Shown: positions 45,839 through 54,572 of the stretch, one piece after another
Layout of the letters: each line of letters begins with the position of its first letter
How positions within the stretch are numbered: position 1 is the stretch's first letter
Assembly (NCBI RefSeq): GCF_003429095.1
Contig: NZ_QVTE01000015.1
Location: 1 to 64,000 of the forward strand
DNA length: 64,000 nucleotides
Reading direction: 5' to 3'
Origin: Peribacillus saganii
GTDB lineage: Bacteria > Bacillota > Bacilli > Bacillales > DSM-1321
Translations under genes and position numbers: made by a program
The notes under the pieces: generated by a model
The model's database searches: none
Told to the model about the DNA's origin: nothing
Seen by the model: only the letters and a program-made list of their open reading frames with translations

Positions 45839-47116
45839 TTAGCCATATATTAGTTCCGGCAGGATAGTTGAAATGAACGGAATAAAAGTAACGATTAACA
45901 AGCCAATCAATGAGACCCACAAAAACTGCATGATTCCTGGGAGCATTTCATTCATTTTCAATCGGGTGATACTGTTGGCAACAAAGATATTCAAACCGAA
46001 TGGAGGTGTAAATGTCCCAATTGCTAAATTCAGCACCATAACAATACCTAAGTGAATTGGATCAATACCAAGCCCAAGAGCGCTAGCGAGAATTAAAGGA
46101 GCAATAACTACAAGCGCTATAGTTGAATCAACAAACATACCGATCACTAAAAGCATTAAATTAAGAAAAATTAAGAAAGTCCATTGTGAAGTAAAAGTTT
46201 CGGCAACAAAACCTGCCAGCATTTGCGGGGCTTGTGCAACAGTTAAGGCCCACCCGAAGGCAGATGCAGCTGCTACCAAGATTAAAACTTGGGCAGAAGT
46301 CTTAGCTGAATCGAAACATAATTTATACAGTTTTTTTCCATCAATTTCTTTATATACAAACATGCCAACAAATATTGCATAAATTGCTGAAACACCTGCT
46401 GCTTCAGTCGGTGTAAAGATTCCAAAGGAAATACCTCCGATAATAATGATTGGAACAGCCAATGACCAAGAGGCGTCTTTGATTGCTTTCCAAATTTCCT
46501 TGGCACTGGATCTTTTTCCTTTCGGGAAATTTTTATATCGGGCATACAGGTATATAAAGAGTAAAATAAATCCGCCAAAAAAGAGACCTGCTCCTAAACC
46601 TGCCAAAAACAATGAACCGACTGATGTATTCGTTGCGCTCGCATATAGAATGATCGTGATACTTGGAGGGATTACAAGGGAAACAGCTCCGGACTGTATA
46701 ATTAGTCCACTGGCAAATTTCTTTGGATAGCCTTGATTGAGTAACTCCGGATACATGATACGGCCTATCGCAACAACCGTAGCTGGGCTAGATCCAGACA
46801 GCGCTCCAAAAAACATGGCGGCAATCTGTGTTGCCATCGCCATTCCGCCATATAAATGTCCAACCAGTGCTCTGGCGAAATTTAATATCCTTTTCGAAAG
46901 TCCGCCAACATCCATGGCATTGGCTGCCAGTATGAAAAATGGCAAAGCCATCAATACAAACTTATCAATGCCGCCGAATACCCTTTGAACAGCAACCATT
47001 GAGTTTACATCAGTAAAAAGTGCTAATGTAATAAAGGTTGAAAATATTAATGAAATATATATAGGGACACCAAAAAGCAACATCGCGAATAAAAGACCAA
47101 TTAAAGCAACTACCAT
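45839..47116 (-). CDS. dctM: TRAP transporter large permease (DctM)
   Basis: A 425-residue membrane protein with about twelve to thirteen helices. Family signatures are VALIGLLFAMLLFGVPIYISL at the start, GGMAMATQIAAMFFGALSGSSPATVVAIGRIMYPEL, and NLAIGTFTPPFGLNIFVANSI near the end. It forms the ion-driven channel of a tripartite importer of organic acids and is encoded with its DctQ and DctP partners. Confidence 0.95.
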   Translation of the reverse strand: MVVALIGLLFAMLLFGVPIYISLIFSTFITLALFTDVNSMVAVQRVFGGIDKFVLMALPFFILAANAMDVGGLSKRILNFARALVGHLYGGMAMATQIAAMFFGALSGSSPATVVAIGRIMYPELLNQGYPKKFASGLIIQSGAVSLVIPPSITIILYASATNTSVGSLFLAGLGAGLFFGGFILLFIYLYARYKNFPKGKRSSAKEIWKAIKDASWSLAVPIIIIGGISFGIFTPTEAAGVSAIYAIFVGMFVYKEIDGKKLYKLCFDSAKTSAQVLILVAAASAFGWALTVAQAPQMLAGFVAETFTSQWTFLIFLNLMLLVIGMFVDSTIALVVIAPLILASALGLGIDPIHLGIVMVLNLAIGTFTPPFGLNIFVANSITRLKMNEMLPGIMQFLWVSLIGLLIVTFIPFISTILPELIYG

Positions 47117-47129
47117 ATGTATTTCCCCT

Positions 47130-47615
47130 TTAGTTTAAAGTGTTTTCTAAACCCTTATTAGAGAACAGTTTAATTAATTGCTGTAAATAGCGGATGGCCA
47201 CCAAAATACCTGAAATGGGAATGATGAAATATATAACTGAAATAGGTATACCTAGTCCAGATGTTACTTGGCCAGTTTGCAAACTGAAATTTACTAATTG
47301 GTAACTGTACCAGATTAACAAGATACTAAAAACGAGACCCACGGCATAAATAATCGCCAGTACTATTTTTTGAGCCGTCCCTTTAAGCATTTGTGGTATA
47401 AACTCGATACTCATATGCTCATTGTCTCTAGCACAGGTGCTCATTCCGACAAAGGTTACCCAAATAAGGAAATAGCGAATCAGCTCTTCAGACCATGTCA
47501 AACCTGATCCCATAACCCTTAACACAACGTTTACAATTACGAGAAGGGTTGCTATTAATATACTTACTGATATGAAAACGTTTTCAATTCGGTCAATTAT
47601 TTTCACTAAATTCAC
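47130..47615 (-). CDS. dctQ: TRAP transporter small permease (DctQ)
   Basis: A 161-residue protein with four membrane helices and the DctQ hallmark GLTWSEELIRYFLIWVTFVGMSTCARDNEHMSIEF. It partners DctM. It lies 13 bases before the DctM gene and 170 after the binding protein gene; the gap holds a weak inverted repeat (TCAAGGGG / CCCCTTGA, 47690-47738) that may set the ratio of binding protein to permease. Confidence 0.94.
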   Translation of the reverse strand: MNLVKIIDRIENVFISVSILIATLLVIVNVVLRVMGSGLTWSEELIRYFLIWVTFVGMSTCARDNEHMSIEFIPQMLKGTAQKIVLAIIYAVGLVFSILLIWYSYQLVNFSLQTGQVTSGLGIPISVIYFIIPISGILVAIRYLQQLIKLFSNKGLENTLN

Positions 47616-47785
47616 TCCTATCTGAAGTCAGTTTTAGTTTTCATAACATGATAGATTGCGTATAAATATCTGCATTACTTTAAAGGAAAATCAAGGGGTG
47701 AAGTGGAGAGAGTATGTTCTTGAAGTAAAACCCCCTTGAATATGAAGCGGGTGCTTGCGGATTCAAGATGCGTTAATAGGATTTA

Positions 47786-48847
47786 TTATTGTTTTATGCC
47801 TAAATCTTTGTAGACCATTTCCAGCAATTCCTTCTTTTCTGGTGTATTGCTGAATTCCTTGTGTAAAGGAAGTGATAACTTTACAAATTTCTCTCTGTCT
47901 TCCTCTGAAATCTTGTGAACTTCAAGTCCTAATTTAGGGAATTCTTCTAATCGTTTTGCAGCCATTTGCTGAGTAAGCTCACGTGCTGCCATCCTGGCTT
48001 CTTCTTCAGCCTCGGTTAGAACTTTTTGCAGTTCGGGGCTTAACCCATTAAACCAATCCAAGTTTGCCACAATCATATAGAATTGATATCCATGGTCTGT
48101 TATGGATAAATGGTCCTGTACTTCATAAAGTTTATTTGAATTGATAGTTTCCAATGGGTTTTCCTGCGCGTTTACGACACCTTGCTGCAAGGCGTTATAG
48201 AGCTCGGCGAACTCTATTGGCACTGGGTTTGAACCGTATGTCTCAAAGGTTTTTATTAATATTTCTGATGGAATTACCCGCATTTTCGTACCTTTAAGGT
48301 CGTCTGGAGAGAGGATTGGTTTACCTTTGCTTGTCATAGATTTAAAGCCGCCTGCCCAAAAACCGAACCCTTTAAATCGGCTGTTTTCCAATCCTTTTAG
48401 TGCTGTTTTTCCTGCATCTCCAGATAAAACCTGCCAAATTTTTTCTTCGTCATTCGGCCATAAAAATGGATATTCAAATACCTGAAGTGCTTCTGCATTA
48501 AAAGAAGTTACTGTAGAAAGCAATGTTTGAGTCATATGCACGGTCCCTATCTGAACTTGTTCTGTTTGTTCACGAATGGAACCAAGCTGCAGATTCGGAT
48601 AGAGTTCAACTGTTACTTTTCCGTCCGTTTTTTGTTCTACCAACTCTTTAAATTTTTCTGCTCCTACTGTTAGCGGGTGTCCAGGAGGTGTCATCCCCGC
48701 TAATTTAATTGTCATTTTTTCAATGCCACCAGAACCGCTTCCTGGTTCTGCACTGGTTGTCTTTTTTCCATTGCAAGCTGTAAGGGACAATAACAACATG
48801 GCTAGACAGATAAGTACAGCAAAAAACTTTTTATTTTTATGGTTCAT
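47786..48847 (-). CDS. dctP: TRAP transporter solute-binding lipoprotein (DctP)
   Basis: A 353-residue lipoprotein with lipobox SLTAC (Cys25) and the DctP fold: GHPLTVGAEKFKELVEQKTDGKVTVELYP, later GTKMRVIPSEILIKTFETYG with the arginine that salt-bridges a ligand carboxylate, and NAQENPLETI. So the substrate is probably a carboxylate. It is the first gene of the TRAP unit, behind a GntR-type palindrome. Confidence 0.94.
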   Translation of the reverse strand: MNHKNKKFFAVLICLAMLLLSLTACNGKKTTSAEPGSGSGGIEKMTIKLAGMTPPGHPLTVGAEKFKELVEQKTDGKVTVELYPNLQLGSIREQTEQVQIGTVHMTQTLLSTVTSFNAEALQVFEYPFLWPNDEEKIWQVLSGDAGKTALKGLENSRFKGFGFWAGGFKSMTSKGKPILSPDDLKGTKMRVIPSEILIKTFETYGSNPVPIEFAELYNALQQGVVNAQENPLETINSNKLYEVQDHLSITDHGYQFYMIVANLDWFNGLSPELQKVLTEAEEEARMAARELTQQMAAKRLEEFPKLGLEVHKISEEDREKFVKLSLPLHKEFSNTPEKKELLEMVYKDLGIKQ

Positions 48848-48888
48848 CTTTATCCCCCTAACATCGTTTTTTTATCAGATGTTTCTTT

Positions 48889-48914
48889 TCTGTCTACTGT
48901 ATACTGTAGACAGA
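48889..48914. promoter_or_regulatory. GntR/FCD-type operator upstream of dctP
   Basis: TCTGTCTAC-N8-GTAGACAGA, symmetric except for the outer pair of the central eight bases (TGTATACT). It lies 42-67 bases before dctP. The TGTATAC core is typical of FCD-type GntR sites; the GntR gene closes the same transcription unit. Confidence 0.7.
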
Positions 48915-48989
48915 ATTTGGTATAAAGAATTATTGATTATTTAATTCTTTATATTCCGAAAAATCAAGTGAAATTTTTTTCTGTTTTCA

Positions 48990-49040
48990 AATATAAAACA
49001 GGGAACCGTTACAAGTATGAATATAGTTAAAACGATTCCC
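48990..49040 (-). terminator. Terminator after the DUF3891 gene
   Basis: Minus-strand stem GGGAATCGTT / AACGGTTCCC (one G-T pair), then TGTTTTATATTTG. Confidence 0.65.
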
Positions 49041-49075
49041 ATTAAATGAATCGGAAAAAGAGCAATTTTTATGAA

Positions 49076-49885
49076 TTAACTCGCCACTATTTTCCATACA
49101 ATATCTTCTTTTTCTGTTCCTTCAACGATTTGTTTCGCTTCTTGATGGCTTTCATATTCGCGGTCTTCTATTCTTCTTCCAGGTACAGAAGTTTCGAACT
49201 CATCTGCGAATGGGAAAGGATGAACGAGAAGGGTGCCATTTCCATTTGATTTTACAGTCAAATTGATTGGATCGCTCTTACGTGACATTCTGATTGGTCC
49301 AAGCGAAACCTCTTTTTCTATCTTTGGATCATTTAATCCCATAAACAGTCCTAGAAGATCCATGACCTGGAAAAACTCGTATTGCATCCAAACGTGATCC
49401 TCAAACTCGCTGCGCTGCTGCTGTTTTTGCCAATATTGAAGCTTTACATCAATCCATTCCTTTTGGATATTGGCTACTGTGTTATTCATGAACTCTACCA
49501 AATCGTCTGACACTTTGTATGTAAAAGTAGGATCGTAGCCAAATCTGCTTGTATAAAGGCCAATCCAGTGCATTCCAAGCATCATCCCTGCATATGGGTC
49601 TTGTTTTAATGTTTCCCGGTAGCCAAGTTCATAAAAACGAACATGCTCTGGCAAATTGACTTCTAAAAAATTCGTTGGCCTTTTTGTATTGGAGTTGAAT
49701 AATACTTCATCATCAGGGCCTCTCCAGCCAGCGTCATGCTTTTCAATACCAAGACTTACAGATTCATGGTTTAATAGTTTTTCAAAGTTTTCGTTGCCCC
49801 ACTTTCTGGCGACATCTCCCATTTGTATAGCATGCTCATCTTGCCTGACAAGCACTAATTTTCCATCTTGCTTTGAAATAATCAT
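49076..49885 (-). CDS. DUF3891 family protein, possible hydrolase
   Basis: A 269-residue soluble protein of the DUF3891 family (recognised from the start LVLVRQDEHAIQMGDVARKWG and IEKHDAGW). No function is established. It has a conserved His18 and an adjacent His50-Asp51 pair followed by GW, then HWIGLYTSRF, a set that resembles HD-domain metal hydrolases (inference). The gene overlaps the amidase gene by four bases and is transcribed with it behind operator C, so a role in the same pathway is likely. Confidence 0.7.
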   Translation of the reverse strand: MIISKQDGKLVLVRQDEHAIQMGDVARKWGNENFEKLLNHESVSLGIEKHDAGWRGPDDEVLFNSNTKRPTNFLEVNLPEHVRFYELGYRETLKQDPYAGMMLGMHWIGLYTSRFGYDPTFTYKVSDDLVEFMNNTVANIQKEWIDVKLQYWQKQQQRSEFEDHVWMQYEFFQVMDLLGLFMGLNDPKIEKEVSLGPIRMSRKSDPINLTVKSNGNGTLLVHPFPFADEFETSVPGRRIEDREYESHQEAKQIVEGTEKEDIVWKIVAS

Positions 49886-50592
49886 ACTTTTACATCCTCT
49901 CGTTCCAATTTGTTCATCTGTTCAATCACATCATCAGTACTTACCACATCTGCATATTTTTGCTGCATATCAAACAAATTAATAGCATGCGTTGTAATTC
50001 CTCTATCAAACACACATTCTTCTGGAACTATAACTTTATAATTATTAGAGAAAGCGTCTATTACTGTTGCTCTTACACATCCGCTGGTTGTGCATCCGGT
50101 AATAATAACACTATCTACTCCGTGAGCTGTTAGGTAAGAAACTATCGGCGTCCCAAAAAACGCACTTGGTTTCTTCTTCGATATGGTAATTTCCCCTTCT
50201 ATCGGTGCTAATTCTTCTACTACTTTCGTTCCTTTTTCACCCTCCAGCAAAAGCGGGTGGTTGAAGATATTGCCTTTTATGGCAATACGGTCATTATCGC
50301 AGCCTTTATTGCCTTCAATTATTGTAAAGAATACAGGTAATTTTTTTTCCCGGGCTTTGTCTAAAACCCTTTTAATCTGCGGAATTGCTTCCCAGCTTGC
50401 AGAACCGCAGCTGGTAGGATATTTTTTAATGGCTTCTTCAATTTCCTCCGGTCCTTCGCCTGTAAAACCGTATTGGACATCGACTATGATCAATGCAGGA
50501 TTTTTTCCAAGTCCATAGGTTGTTCCTAGGCCAGCTCCCGAATAAATTTTTGAATCTCTAGGATCTAAATATTTATCCCAAGTATTTGACAT
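49882..50592 (-). CDS. Cysteine hydrolase, maleamate-amidase / N-carbamoylsarcosine-amidase-like
   Basis: A 236-residue isochorismatase-superfamily amidohydrolase. The triad is complete: Asp38 (LIIVDVQYGF), a lysine in SKKKPSAFFGT (139-141) and Cys172 in GCTTSGCVRATVIDAF. SAFFGT with GCTTSGCVRA is the pattern of maleamate amidohydrolase (NicF) and N-carbamoylsarcosine amidase. With maleate isomerase in the same island, maleamate to maleate plus ammonia is the likeliest reaction. It lies between the DsrE gene and the DUF3891 gene. Confidence 0.85.
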   Translation of the reverse strand: MSNTWDKYLDPRDSKIYSGAGLGTTYGLGKNPALIIVDVQYGFTGEGPEEIEEAIKKYPTSCGSASWEAIPQIKRVLDKAREKKLPVFFTIIEGNKGCDNDRIAIKGNIFNHPLLLEGEKGTKVVEELAPIEGEITISKKKPSAFFGTPIVSYLTAHGVDSVIITGCTTSGCVRATVIDAFSNNYKVIVPEECVFDRGITTHAINLFDMQQKYADVVSTDDVIEQMNKLEREDVKV

Positions 50593-50606
50593 AGCATTTG
50601 TCCCCT

Positions 50607-50975
50607 TTATCCGTAAGTTATGACCTTGTCACAAGCTGCTGTCATTTCCACTAGAACACTAGGGGAACCTAACTCTACATTTTTGCCTTCCCAGTCTTTT
50701 TCAGTTATTCCTCTTGCTCCGCAGGACACTTCCGATAATACAATACGTCCCCCGTTTTCAAGAATTTCATTTACTGAATTCCTTAGCTCAGTAGCTGTTG
50801 ATCCTACTCCAAACACCTTATCAAGGTTTTCCTCTTTGATCAGTCCAACTGCACTCCCGGCCAGGAACATTGACGCCTTATGACCGTCTTTTAGTGCTGT
50901 TTTGGCAATTAAAAATGCCCGGTCCGCTTGTGTTGGTGCTTCAGGACCATGTGTTAAATGAATTAATAAATGCAT
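50607..50975 (-). CDS. DsrE-family protein
   Basis: A 122-residue protein of the DsrE/DsrF-like fold: LLIHLTHGPEAPTQADRAFLIAKTALKDGHKASMFLAGSAVGL is typical. A cysteine in VSCGARG sits where sulfur-relay members carry theirs, though many DsrE relatives are not sulfur carriers. It is the first gene of the DsrE-amidase-DUF3891 operon behind operator C. Its role in the pathway is unknown. Confidence 0.85.
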   Translation of the reverse strand: MHLLIHLTHGPEAPTQADRAFLIAKTALKDGHKASMFLAGSAVGLIKEENLDKVFGVGSTATELRNSVNEILENGGRIVLSEVSCGARGITEKDWEGKNVELGSPSVLVEMTAACDKVITYG

Positions 50976-51069
50976 ATTATATTCTCCACCCTTCGTAATA
51001 TTGTTAATTCTTTACAAAAGGAATTAACTAAATTTATATTTACAAAACTATATACTCAGATGAGCTATA

Positions 51070-51085
51070 GTTAGTACTAACTAAC
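51070..51085. promoter_or_regulatory. TetR operator C
   Basis: GTTAGTACTAACTAAC, identical in all 16 bases to operator A. It lies about 95 bases before the DsrE gene, in the gap after TetR copy 2. Confidence 0.82.
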
Positions 51086-51120
51086 AGAAGTCTATACATA
51101 TGCTTGCTTTTTATTGTTGC

Positions 51121-51720
51121 TCACTGCATTACTGCTTTGGAGCGTTCAGGTGTTAAGTTCTCTACAAACACCTTTACTCCACCGGTAATAATATTGTCTT
51201 CAGCAATACTTGTTATGGATTCACCAGAAACAAATGACCTGGAAATAAAATGCCCATAACTCATGTACAGAAAGTTCATCGCCTGCAATTCGTATTCACT
51301 GTCTACCACAAGACCCCTTCTGTTCATTTCTTCAAAATAATTTATTAACAATTCCTTTAACTGCCTCGGGTGTTTATTTACTTGCTCTAATAAACCTTTA
51401 ACCCTGCTGCCTTCCTGAATGGCGATCTTTATTACATTTTTATTCTTTTTCATTAAATTGTGGTAAGTTTCTGCCACCATCAGCAAGTCCTTGTCTAACT
51501 CCCATGTAACCTTTTGTTCAAATAACTCTTTCATTTGTATACTGTAATAGTACCTATCAACCGCAGCTTCCAAAATCTTCTTCTTACTGCCGAAATGGCG
51601 AAATAAAGTCATTTCACTGACAGAAGCTTTTTCTGCGATTTCTTTTGTTGTTGCTCCCTTATAACCCTTTTTGGCAATCATATCTATAGCTGCATTTAAT
51701 ATCTTATCGTCAATTTTCAT
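51121..51720 (-). CDS. TetR/AcrR family regulator, copy 2
   Basis: A 199-residue paralogue of the regulator at 44.3 kb. The helix-turn-helix is DMIAKKGYKGATTKEIAEKASVSEMTLFRHFGSKK, with recognition helix VSEMTLFRHF against VSEMTVYRHF in copy 1, so both should bind the same operator. The ligand domains match along their whole length (KHPRQLKELLINYFEEM, MSYGHFISRSF) but differ in detail and may sense different compounds. Operator D is in its leader, operator C just downstream. Confidence 0.9.
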   Translation of the reverse strand: MKIDDKILNAAIDMIAKKGYKGATTKEIAEKASVSEMTLFRHFGSKKKILEAAVDRYYYSIQMKELFEQKVTWELDKDLLMVAETYHNLMKKNKNVIKIAIQEGSRVKGLLEQVNKHPRQLKELLINYFEEMNRRGLVVDSEYELQAMNFLYMSYGHFISRSFVSGESITSIAEDNIITGGVKVFVENLTPERSKAVMQ

Positions 51721-51746
51721 TAACCTTTACCTGCCTATAATCTATT

Positions 51747-51762
51747 GTTAGTACTCACTAAC
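51747..51762. promoter_or_regulatory. TetR operator D
   Basis: GTTAGTACTCACTAAC, 27-42 bases before the start codon of TetR copy 2. Same half-sites and spacing as operators A to C. Confidence 0.8.
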
Positions 51763-51868
51763 TTATTACCAATATTATTATAGTGTCTATAATGTGTCAA
51801 TATTATTTACTGAATAATTAAACTATAATTTCAACAATATTTTATAGGCAGTTTTTGTCCTTATTACG

Positions 51869-51900
51869 GAGGGAAAGGCGCCGCGTTGCTACCTTCCCTC
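51869..51900. other. GC-rich hairpin after the NCS1 gene
   Basis: GAGGGAAAGG / CCTTCCCTC around a GC-rich loop, immediately past the NCS1 gene on the minus strand. It lacks a T tract, so it is only a possible terminator. Confidence 0.45.
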
Positions 51901-51927
51901 ATATTCTTGAAAAGTAATATTTTAAAA

Positions 51928-53421
51928 TTATACGATTTCTTCTTTCGGTTTTTGAGAGGATATTTTCGGTTGATTGCAGTCTAAACGAACAAACCCTTCA
52001 GATGTATATACCCAGTCTTTCCCCACCGAAGTTGCCAAGTATTCAGCATCAAATCCTGAATCAATTTCAGCTTGAGGATATCGCGGAAGGATCCAGGTCT
52101 TCATGAGGACTAAGTACAGTACGAATCCCGCGGGAAAACCGACTATATAAGCATATTCCAGCTGCCAGATTGCTAATCCGCCTGCAATAATCCAAGAAAC
52201 CATACCTGCCCAGTTAAACCCTTTTGAGTAGGTGTATTGTCCATTAACTTTGTATAATTCCGGTACGTTAAGCCTGCGCTTGCGGATAACGTAATAGTCG
52301 CAAATCACGATTCCAGCTACGGCAGACAGTGCTCCTCCGTAATATCCAAGAAAGACCATAATGTTATCAAGAATTAACCATGGCATAGTAAGGGTACCAA
52401 CTAGTCCAGCTATGACAACGCCTGCTTTATAGCTAATAAAAGGAGCGCCTGCATTTACGAAAGCCAAAGCTGCAGGTATCACATTTGCAGCTGTATTGGT
52501 AGACCATTGCGCAAATAAAACTAAGGCAAGTAAGACTACCAAAACAAATCCTGTCTGATTGTCCTGAATTATGTTGATAGGATTCCAATCTCCTGTAGCG
52601 GCAAAAGCGATAGCTCCGATAAAAGTTAGCAAAACTGCAACTAGAGGCAATGCGACCAGCTGAGCAATATAGAGATTTCTGTTCCGTTTAGAGAAACTCA
52701 TTGTATTTGTATCGACTTTTAAATATCTTGTAATATTTGGCAAATCAAGACAAAGTGGAGTCCATAAGCTAAAGTTAGTAAGGAAGATTAGAAAAAGTGG
52801 GGTATTTTCATTTCCAACAAATGTCCAGATGTTTATTCCATTTAGAGTTGCGATGTCATTTAGGAAGAAATACATCCAAATGGAGATAAGTATGAGTACT
52901 GGAGCTGCAAAATCAGCAAAACGTTCCACCGCTTTTATTCCAAGTGCCGTATTAATGATTTGGACAATACCGAAAAGAATATACCAAATTATCCAATTAT
53001 CAAACCCTGTAAGGTACTCGAAAATACCATTAAGAGCTAATGATCCGAGATATGTCTGAATCCCAAACCATATAGCAGCTACAACACCTTTTGATACTGC
53101 GGGAAAATGAGTACCATAAATACCAAATGGAGCTCTCATGTAAACAGCATTGGTTAACCCATGCTCAGTGCCAACATCTGCCGAGAGAAGCATAAGGGCT
53201 CCCATAATAAAGAACCCTAAAAAAATTGCCAGCAAACTTGGAACTATATGGTGTGAAGCAATTGCCTGAGCGCCAAATTGATATAGCACAAGCATTACTG
53301 TCATACCCACCCAAATAGCGATGTATCCGATATTCCCAATGGTCTTGTTTTTATTTGCTATTGGGAGGATTGATTCTTCCAGCAGATGATTTTTCACAAT
53401 GTTTTGTTTTTGAAAGTCCAT
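51928..53421 (-). CDS. NCS1-family nucleobase/hydantoin/allantoin permease
   Basis: A 497-residue carrier with twelve membrane helices. NCS1 landmarks are IAIWVGMTVMLVLYQFGAQAI early, YMRAPFGIYGTHFPAVSKGVVAAIWFGIQTYLG, and QWSTNTAANVIPAALAFVNAGAP. Relatives import hydantoins, allantoin, uracil or cytosine with Na+ or H+, so the ligand is likely a cyclic amide or imide or an N-heterocycle. It is encoded after the formamidase on the same strand. GGGGG before the ATG sets the start. Confidence 0.92.
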   Translation of the reverse strand: MDFQKQNIVKNHLLEESILPIANKNKTIGNIGYIAIWVGMTVMLVLYQFGAQAIASHHIVPSLLAIFLGFFIMGALMLLSADVGTEHGLTNAVYMRAPFGIYGTHFPAVSKGVVAAIWFGIQTYLGSLALNGIFEYLTGFDNWIIWYILFGIVQIINTALGIKAVERFADFAAPVLILISIWMYFFLNDIATLNGINIWTFVGNENTPLFLIFLTNFSLWTPLCLDLPNITRYLKVDTNTMSFSKRNRNLYIAQLVALPLVAVLLTFIGAIAFAATGDWNPINIIQDNQTGFVLVVLLALVLFAQWSTNTAANVIPAALAFVNAGAPFISYKAGVVIAGLVGTLTMPWLILDNIMVFLGYYGGALSAVAGIVICDYYVIRKRRLNVPELYKVNGQYTYSKGFNWAGMVSWIIAGGLAIWQLEYAYIVGFPAGFVLYLVLMKTWILPRYPQAEIDSGFDAEYLATSVGKDWVYTSEGFVRLDCNQPKISSQKPKEEIV

Positions 53422-53507
53422 TGATGTTTCCCCCTGTTTCTTTATTTTCTAATTTTGTTATAAGGAAAATCAGGCGGTTCTTTGAAGAAACTATTGCGGC
53501 TGCACGC

Positions 53508-53522
53508 CCATTTGTTAAATGG
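53508..53522. promoter_or_regulatory. Short inverted repeat before the NCS1 gene
   Basis: CCATTT-GTT-AAATGG, symmetric, 87-101 bases upstream of the NCS1 start. It could be an operator or a weak hairpin; no second copy was found in the window. Confidence 0.3.
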
Positions 53523-53548
53523 ACGCGGTCCCCGGGTTCGGATAATAT

Positions 53549-54511
53549 TTATTTAAATATAGACAAAGGCAGGTAAGCTGACACAATGTAATTAGGCTTA
53601 TCTACAATTTCGCTGATTTTAAGATCAACTGCCAAGCTGCAAAGAAGGTAAGCTTCATATCTTGGCAAGCCATACTCTTTTTCTAAATGGTCAACCATAG
53701 CTCTTGCAGCATCTTGTGCGCAAACCATTAGATCTGGTCCAACTCCGGTGGTGGCAAAAAAACCTTTTGTTTCTGTGCGTGGCGTTAGTGAACCAGGTGC
53801 TGTAATGAACTGAGGACTTGGGATACTTTTGTTTTTATGCAGTGTAAACTTTAATGATCCGTAAAGCGGACATTCGACTGCTGTCAGGCAAATTTCGCCA
53901 TCTCCTTGAGCTGCATGCCCATCTCCCGCTGAAAACAAAGCTCCTTCCACTTCAATCGGAAGAAATAAGCGGGCGCCTTGCGTTAAATGGCGAATATCCA
54001 TATTGCCCCCGTTCTTATCAGGAGGTGCAAGAGAGGTTTGATTCGAATCACTCGGTGCTACTCCCATTAGACCCAGGAATGGCTCAATAGGTACATGAAT
54101 ATCCTCCCTAAACGGAATATAATCACCGTTGCTTATATCGAAAACTCTTAGATAAGGCTCACTAAATTCTTCCGATAACAGCCCAAATCCTGGAATTACA
54201 CCAGTCCAACCCCATCCTTTTGTGCGGAGATCAAGAATTTCAATTTCTAATGTATCCCCGGGCTCGGCACCATTTACATAAATCGGTCCATGCAGGGGGT
54301 ATGTACGATTCCAATCATAATTAAGAATTGCTTCTACCCCCGAGCCAGGTCCGATTTGACGGTCGGAACCATCTCTAAATTCAAATACAACAGTATCGCC
54401 GGATTCAATTGTTAATGTTGGCGCTAGTGTTTTGTCCCAGGCAAAATGAAATTTATCCGGACAATAATGTGTAGTTCCCTTTTTCTCTTGAATGCTTGCT
54501 TGTTTTAACAT
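53549..54511 (-). CDS. Acetamidase/formamidase family protein
   Basis: A 320-residue cytosolic amidase of the FmdA/AmdA family: beta-rich start TIESGDTVVFEFRDGSDRQIGPGSG, then LHGPIYVNGAEPGDTLEIEI and the conserved metal/active-site segment FSAGDGHAAQGDGEICLTAVE. It splits formamide or another short amide to acid plus ammonia. In this island it could remove formamide released from ring cleavage or a formylated intermediate (inference). Its leader holds a tiny open frame with a good ribosome binding site. Confidence 0.9.
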   Translation of the reverse strand: MLKQASIQEKKGTTHYCPDKFHFAWDKTLAPTLTIESGDTVVFEFRDGSDRQIGPGSGVEAILNYDWNRTYPLHGPIYVNGAEPGDTLEIEILDLRTKGWGWTGVIPGFGLLSEEFSEPYLRVFDISNGDYIPFREDIHVPIEPFLGLMGVAPSDSNQTSLAPPDKNGGNMDIRHLTQGARLFLPIEVEGALFSAGDGHAAQGDGEICLTAVECPLYGSLKFTLHKNKSIPSPQFITAPGSLTPRTETKGFFATTGVGPDLMVCAQDAARAMVDHLEKEYGLPRYEAYLLCSLAVDLKISEIVDKPNYIVSAYLPLSIFK

Positions 54512-54572
54512 AAAGACACCATCCTAATTAAATTATTTTATACACTTATTGGCTGCATTTCTGGATGATGGG

